Positions 58,340 through 64,000 of a stretch of DNA of 64,000 bases are shown piece after piece. Position 1 is the stretch's first letter. Every line of letters begins with the position of its first letter. This stretch comes from Isoetes taiwanensis (lineage: Eukaryota > Streptophyta > Lycopodiopsida > Isoetales > Isoetaceae). Made by a program: the position numbers and the translations under genes. The stretch is taken from assembly GCA_021234155.1 (NCBI GenBank), contig JAJEKV010000130.1, forward strand, positions 1,377,455 through 1,441,454, written 5' to 3'. The notes beneath the pieces were generated by a model that had not been told where the DNA came from, did not search any database, and saw only the letters and a program-made list of their open reading frames with translations.

Positions 58340-58645
58340 CAGGGCTTTTTTGATACAATGAATGATTGCTATGCGCAAGGGGCGTTCAATGGGGTGGCTG
58401 TTTGTACCACAAGTTCTAATCTTTGTCAAGATAGAGATTCCTTCTGTGGTGTCAACCCTCTCAATAGACCTCCTTCCGACATTAGTCCTATCAATCTCAG
58501 GCAGCTATTCAACATGTGACCTCTCATAATTCTAATACCATGCCAATATTTTCTCATTCATATGTATCAACTGCAGACTGAGCTGGAACAGTTGAGGCAG
58601 CAGGCTATTGAGTTGCATGAAAAACTAAGGAAAAATAAAAGGTAA
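58340..58645 (+). pseudogene. captured exons with coiled-coil piece
   Basis: After a TTGTGTTGTGCAG acceptor-like site the frame reads FFDTMNDCYAQGAFNGVAVC and NPLNRPPSDISPINLRQLFN. A second piece after CTGCAG reads TELEQLRQQAIELHEKLRKN before GGTAAG, a short coiled coil. These look like exons of one host gene carried by the Helitron; the family is not identified. Confidence 0.5.
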
Positions 58646-59479
58646 GTTGGGTTAGGATGTTGCTAAAACAGAATGACAGTAAATAAATGGTTGTTACACC
58701 TGCATTCCACTGTATGTTATGTAAATGCCGGAACAACATATAATCTGGTAATAAATTGAATCAAAGATGACAATGAAATGCTGCTGCATGTAGACAAGAA
58801 CCATATTTTATAGAAAAATGGAACTACATCAGCTTTTTTGCAACATATTTGGGCCACGTTTGCTGTAACACATTTAACAATATGCTGGAAGCGGAGCCAA
58901 ATGCATCTTTGTGGAGTCTAAATCTAGCAAGGGTATATCTCTTGATTTCTTTATTGTTGGAGTATTATCAACGCTATCCTTATGAGGTATGAGAACAACT
59001 TTTTGCCCAGCTGTTTAAATTATCTACTTATTCTAACTGCATGGATATATGTATACGTTTTTATGGTGTAATTATTTCAGCTTTTTAGCTTTTTTGCTTT
59101 TTTGCTATTTGTATATTGAGTGTGCAATATGCTGTTCCAGACAACATACAGATACAATGAGGGTATGAGGGCATTTTGGGCGTAATGTTCTTAAGTAATG
59201 TTCTCAAGGGCAACAAAAATGTCTGTCCAAATGTATGGCAAATCTTATGCCTCTCTTGATTGGATCGTATTTTCTCGCTGCACAAGCTTCTCCTTCTCCT
59301 TCTCATGGAGGTGTTAAAATTTGACATGTAAATAGATGTTTAAAACAAAACCAATGGATAAATACAACTTACACTCTAGGTAACAAGGAAAGGTCCTTTT
59401 TCAATACTTTCTAAAGGGTAACTATTCTAGAAAAAGGCAATTTCTTTTTTAACCTTAGCTTGGGGTCCCTTTTTAGCTC

Positions 59480-59790
59480 TTGCAAGCTACCCAAAGCACA
59501 AAAAATACCTTTTGAACTTCAAATAGCGTAATACCACCTTTTGCTACCTTCTTCACCTTTTGCCTTTCAAAATATCACCTTTAGCCTTTTCCCCTTCTAG
59601 CAAAAAAAAAAACACCTTTTGAACTTCAAAAAGCATAATACCACGTTTTGCTACCTTTTCCACCCTTAGCCTTTTATATTTTGCTACCTTTTCCACCTTT
59701 AGCCTTTCGCCCTTTGGCCTTTTTCACCTTTACCCTTTTGCCCTTTAGCCATTTCCACCTTTAGCCTTTTCCTCCTTTCACTAGGTTTAA
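59480..59790. repeat. CACCTTTAGCCTTTTGCC tandem repeat
   Basis: A C/T-rich array of about 18-35 base units (TTTTCCACCTTTAGCCTTT, TTTTGCTACCTTTTCCACC, CACCTTTTGAACTTCAAA) lies directly upstream of the RepHel remnant. Confidence 0.75.
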
Positions 59791-59834
59791 AAAGTTCCAT
59801 AGAGGAGCAAGGACTCACAATATTTGATATCATT

Positions 59835-60245
59835 TTGGAGGAGCTTTGTAGCTGCACATTGTGGGTCCTCCGGTCTGCATCAGCTGCTAATCAAATGATG
59901 AGGCTTGCATCCGCAAGAAATAACTACAGGGAGAAGCGTGCTAGAGAGACGCCTCAGGACCGTGAAACTCGATTGGAAAAGCAAAGAGAGTATTACAAGA
60001 AAAAAAGGTTGCAACAGGCTACCAGAGAGACAGAATATGAGCATCAGCAACGATTGGACGAACATGCACAATATGAACGTGAAAGGAGAGCCCACCCATC
60101 TACATACAGAATAGCAAGGACACTTGAAGTCCCACAAGTAGAGCGACATCGTTGTGGGTCATTCAACAGGGAATGCATGCACTGTGGGGCATTTGCATTC
60201 AAGGATGATGGTACAAATTGTTGTCACGATGGACAAATCAAGCTG
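59835..60245 (+). pseudogene. Helitron RepHel N-terminal part
   Basis: The frame carries the repeated basic-acidic N-terminus of plant Helitron proteins (NNYREKRARETPQDRETRLE, KQREYYKKKRLQQATRETEY) and then a zinc-finger-like segment, RECMHCGAFAF ... NCCHDGQIKL, which matches the C-x-x-C-G-A-x-x-F ... C-C-x-x-G-x-I-x-L motif. The rolling-circle replication initiator (HUH) domain that should follow is absent. The frame runs straight into helicase sequence in another frame. Confidence 0.8.
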
Positions 60246-60590
60246 GTCTTTGCAATGACACCCGCCTTCGCGTAATCAAAGTGCACCCAAGAATCATAGA
60301 TGCAGAGATAATCATAGGCACCTACAAAGGAACACGGGTCCTCATACCAATGATAACACTAGAGCCATCAGACAACGACCTCCTCCCCTTCATGCGAAGG
60401 CAATTCTCAGTGTGATTCGCATTTTCGATGACCATAAACAAGTCACAAGGCCAGTCTATGACCTCCGTTGGCATCTATCTACCAACACCAGTTTTCGCCC
60501 ACGGCCAACTCTATGTCGCATTCTCAAGGTGCACCTCACGACAGGAGTGAAGGTAATACATTCACGACACCGCAAATCAAGGAGCGCTGC
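60246..60590 (+). pseudogene. Helitron RepHel C-terminal helicase part
   Basis: One frame reads LCNDTRLRVIKVHPRIIDAE and GTYKGTRVLIPMITLEPSDN, then LPFMRRQFSV. A second frame reads [20 protein letters not shown] and [17 protein letters not shown] before a stop. These are the last motifs of the Pif1-type helicase of Helitrons ([15 protein letters not shown]). The Walker A and B motifs are missing because of the upstream deletion, and one frameshift divides the piece at about 60413. Confidence 0.9.
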
Positions 60591-60600
60591 TTAAAAACAA

Positions 60601-63600
60601 GAGGAGGTTCACTCCAAATCTTCTTTTTTATTTTGTGATAGTGTTGGGTTGCGTGCCAGGGAACGCCGCATGTTACGCCGCATGCGGTGTTCCCTCTCCC
60701 CGGTTGAAGTTTGAATTTCAATTTTTCTTTATGTTTTCCTCCGTTTCTCTGTTTCCCTCTTTCGTTCGATGTCGATACCACTGTTTGACAAGGGGAGGAG
60801 AAAGCGGATCTTTGACAAGGGGAGGAGAAAGCGGCTTGAGATTGCAGGAGGGAAGTCTGGATTGTGTGCTTCATCATTGAAGCAAAAAATTCTCCAGAGC
60901 AAGCTTTTGCGTTAAGGAAGTCTGCATTCTTTATCATTGAAGCAAAATTTTTTCCAGAGCAAGCTTTTGCATTAAGGATAGGAGAACGACTCTAGGCCGG
61001 TAAAGCCAGAAGCCATCATGTCTTAACCAATCTACTGCTACTTCTTTAAACTTTCGATTTGCCGGAACTTCATGTGATGCCCTTCAAATTGGAGGGACGC
61101 ACCCACCATATGGCATGCCACAACAGACATGCCATAGCCCTTTATCTATTCCCCCATAGCCAAGGCTTACTCATTTGAGGAGCTTCTACAGGTGTTGAAA
61201 TCGATCTGAAAGAGAAGTTGACTACCAAGGTCATTTGCCACGGGTATTTATACTCAACTTTTTTAGATGTTTTATTCCAGTAGGCGCATTTGTTTTCCAT
61301 GCCATTGTATTCCAAGACTAACTTTTTATCTAATCTATTGCCCAACAGACTAGACCATCGGAAGAGAGCCAACTGGAGCTCAACCAGTCCAGATACTAAG
61401 TGAAAGAGCAAGTAAGACATTTTTTTTAATAGAGCAAGAGCAATCTGATATATTGGTCCAAATTTTCTTTTGTCTTTTCTGATGTAAAGGCTGAGACGGT
61501 TGATTTAATGGTAAATGAGTCCTCAGTTATGAACATGGTCACGCCTTTTTTGTAGACAAGGCCATAAAGGAAAGCCGTTCATGAATAGAAAAATAGGAAT
61601 CTAACGCTTCATCTACTATCCTTACAAGTACATAATATGGTCTAATCCATATCAGGCTTTGTTTGCAAGCATGGCAGCCATGCGTACAATATCCACAACT
61701 TGGATACGTAAAAAGCTATAGCAGATCGTGTATGTGGTTTTTTTTTCCACAAATTTGACTTCCAGTTCATTGCTTTTCTCTCTGATTTTCTTTGATTATG
61801 AGAACCTTCTCATACCAGATTTGCTCTTGGTGAGAGCTGGGATGTTGATTCCGTTTCCTTTGTTTTTCCTTTGATAAGGCAATGCCTAAGCATGTTAATC
61901 TACAGCAATATATCATGCACATTGCTAGATCATGAATTTATTTTAAGGGCTGGGACTTAGTATATTTTTGGCCAAATTTGATACTGTTTGCAAGCCTTTT
62001 GGGCTTGGAGCCTGGAAGGGCTTGCACTATATGGTCTTTCTAAAATGCAGGATGTGGCTACTCTATACTAGGAAGGAAAATGAGGTCTATAGTTAGTATA
62101 ACAATGTTTCCTTTTGTTTTTTGCACCCTGATGTAATGTTTGATGCAGTGCACCTCAAACTGCATTTGCAACTTTATCTTCTTATTTAAAATGGGAAGGC
62201 TTTGGTTTCTGAGCCTGAAATGCTGCATGTAACACTGCATGCGTCTGGTCTTTCTATCCTACAATATTCAAAATTCAGAATTCGCCCTACCATAATTCAA
62301 ATTTCGAGTGGAACATAGGGCCGATTATGGCAGCGATGGCCCTGGCGCATGCCTCTAGCAGAAATATAAGTTTCTCTGTTTAAAGTCTACTTCGGAAAAA
62401 TGTTTTTGCAATCTTGATGTCTTTTTTATTCATTCAATCAGATTTGAACCAATTTATGCAGATGGCTCAAACCCCCTTGCATCGAGGCCATAGCCAGCAA
62501 TCAGGTTGACGTTATTTATTGCTTGAATTGCAAGGGCCAGAGATTGCTGATCTACAAGCTACCAACATGGTAAGCATGGATAAAACAATCTCTTCGGGAG
62601 TTTTTCTCTCCTTCAACTCATGCTTCGTTATCCTCTAGAAATGCATCAAAATGCTAAAGTATTTGTGTGTTGTGTAAAGCAGGACCAACTTTCGGATTTT
62701 TGGTTCACGTTGAGAAAAATATTTGGTGCTCACATCATGCTTACTTGGCAAGTGTTGTGGATCTTTAGGCTTCATATTTGTTAGTTTGAGGCTTATGATT
62801 TTGCCAAGTATTTTTACTTTTTATGTGGACAGTAGGTAGTTGCTGCAGGAATGTTTATGTTTTGCTTCAATATGCCATTTACTTCATTTTTTCTAGGTGC
62901 ATAACTTTTGTTGATTATCTTTCAGTTATATATATCGTGAAGAATGCACTTGAAAATGCACTATTGTTTCTTCATTTTTCTCCTCATTTTGCTCATTTTC
63001 TTTGGCTATTTTTGTTTCTTTCTCAATCCAGGCTTTGGCTGCCCTTGGTGGTTCTTTGCAGCAGCAGTGTACCAGACTAAAAGTTTCCTTGCAGCGGTAC
63101 GTTGAACAAGTGCAAACCTCTACTTTGTAGAGATTATGGATTTAGACTTTTGAATCTTACAGATTTGTGCACTTTTGAATCTTCAATTTTTAGAGAAAAT
63201 TATTGGTGGGAGCAAGGCTATTTGATGACTTTTTTTGCTACAAGCTGAGCAAGTTTATGTCATGCATCGGATCTATGCATCTTGAACGTTACCTAGCGCA
63301 TTATAGAATTGTAGAGAACTTAGATACCATGTGCATCTTTCACAAGGTATGTAGATTTGAACAATATAGAATTATAGAGCTTAGATACCATGCGCATCTT
63401 TCACAATGTATATAGATTTGAACTAAATATATGTTGAACTATATGACAAACTGATCTGTGTATTGCAACTAATTTGCTTTCCTATGCCTAATTGCATAAG
63501 CTTTTTATTCCTTTTCTCTTTATCCATCCATGAGACAATCTTCAAGGTGTACATTATAATGAAGATTTTATCATCATTCTGGTCTGACATGGAAGGTGCA

Positions 63601-64000
63601 GTTTGGTTAACTTAGCATTCTATTAGAGTTTAGCTTAGTATACTTTGTTACCATGCCTTATATAGCCAAGGCATAATCAGCTTTTATTTTCAAAACTATG
63701 ACTTTGTGGATAGATAAGTGTCCCAGGATTAGTAAGATGACAAATGACGATGATATATTTTATGCAGTTCAATTAGGCACTCATGCACACTTTCTTGCTG
63801 TTGCACATACATGCAGTGCAAGTTCAAACAGGTATATTTTTATCTACCTCTTGAGTTTCATTCTTTCTTTGTGATTGCATCCATCACGTGATATATTCCT
63901 GTGCTATTGGTTTCTGTCATATTGCCATGTGCCAACTTCTTACTGTCTGGTCTAGAATGATTTATCGAGAAATGTATATCCATCATAATGTTGTCTTGGC
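60601..64000 (+). other. exon-like pieces and small duplications, no assigned gene
   Basis: Small tandem duplications are visible: gacaaggggaggagaaagcg twice (60787-60833), a repeat of about 58 bases (60868-60975), and one of about 68 bases at 63305-63420. Exon-like pieces include about 62505-62570 (ELQGPEIADLQATNM before GGTAAGC) and about 63031-63100 after a CCAG acceptor (ALAALGGSLQQQCTRLKVSL, then GGTACG). They could be further Helitron cargo or part of a real host gene running off the window. No hairpin-CTAG Helitron end was found. Confidence 0.35.

Larger units (their letters stand above)
57195..60600 (+). mobile_element. Helitron 5' end with deleted RepHel gene and cargo
   Basis: TCCTATATTATAATGTTAT is preceded by A and followed by TGTATCCAGCCCTAAATCGG, matching the two other Helitron 5' ends. 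Inside are captured exon-like pieces and, at 59835-60590, RepHel remnants. I found no hairpin plus CTAG terminus to the right within the window, so the 3' end is lost or lies further right; the end given is only that of the RepHel remnant. Confidence 0.7.

Noticed and set aside
60985..61000. CTAG at about 60991 as the 3' end of the last Helitron
   Set aside because: No GC-rich hairpin stands 7-10 bases before it. Other CTAG sites up to 64000 also lack the hairpin.

Overview
The window looks like repeat-dominated nuclear DNA of a land plant. The evidence is plant-type transposon families (Ty3/gypsy with a chromodomain remnant and an initiator tRNA-Met primer site, En/Spm-CACTA with TNP2 and Transposase_24 genes, Helitrons with hairpin-CTAG ends), a short TTTAGGG array, and a captured fragment of the plastid-division gene MinD. 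I cannot name the species. I see no intact single-copy host gene, no tRNA or rRNA and no CRISPR array. Most long open frames are either shadows of low-complexity DNA or broken transposon genes.

Layout: 83-12714 is a degraded Ty3/gypsy chromovirus-like element on the minus strand, with LTR copies at both ends (83-1405 and 11317-12714), a primer-binding site, and reverse transcriptase, RNase H, integrase and chromodomain remnants in the expected order. 12715-17300 is unassigned sequence ending in minisatellites. About 17400-20640 (minus) is a broken, intron-containing transposase-like gene with a DFAE motif, cysteine clusters and an HGKG motif; I recognise it as a widespread but, to my knowledge, poorly named family. 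21889-25019 is Helitron cargo: a duplicated exon-bearing segment separated by minisatellites and ending in a Helitron 3' terminus.

25758-37228 is a Helitron built largely of a polypurine array, into which a CACTA element (26081 to about 35797) has inserted. That CACTA element carries a nearly complete TNP2 gene, a Transposase_24-type gene and, between them, captured sequence including MinD. A second Helitron (37229-40790) with captured exons abuts it head to tail.

41936-56565 holds a second, decayed CACTA TNP2 gene on the plus strand, with polypyrimidine tracts and hairpin-forming repeat arrays on both sides, a SET-domain-like remnant, and a GC-rich macrosatellite with a unit of about 1.1 kb. 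57195 onwards is a Helitron that still has the N-terminal zinc-finger part and C-terminal helicase part of its RepHel gene, joined by an internal deletion, plus captured exons. The last 3 kb has exon-like pieces that I could not assign.

One caution applies to the annotation. In several blocks (about 1-24 kb and 43.5-57 kb), CTG and CAG trinucleotides appear to be changed to CCG, CGG, CG or CGAG relative to sister copies. These are the plant CHG methylation contexts, so many frameshifts there may be sequencing or consensus artefacts rather than true decay.
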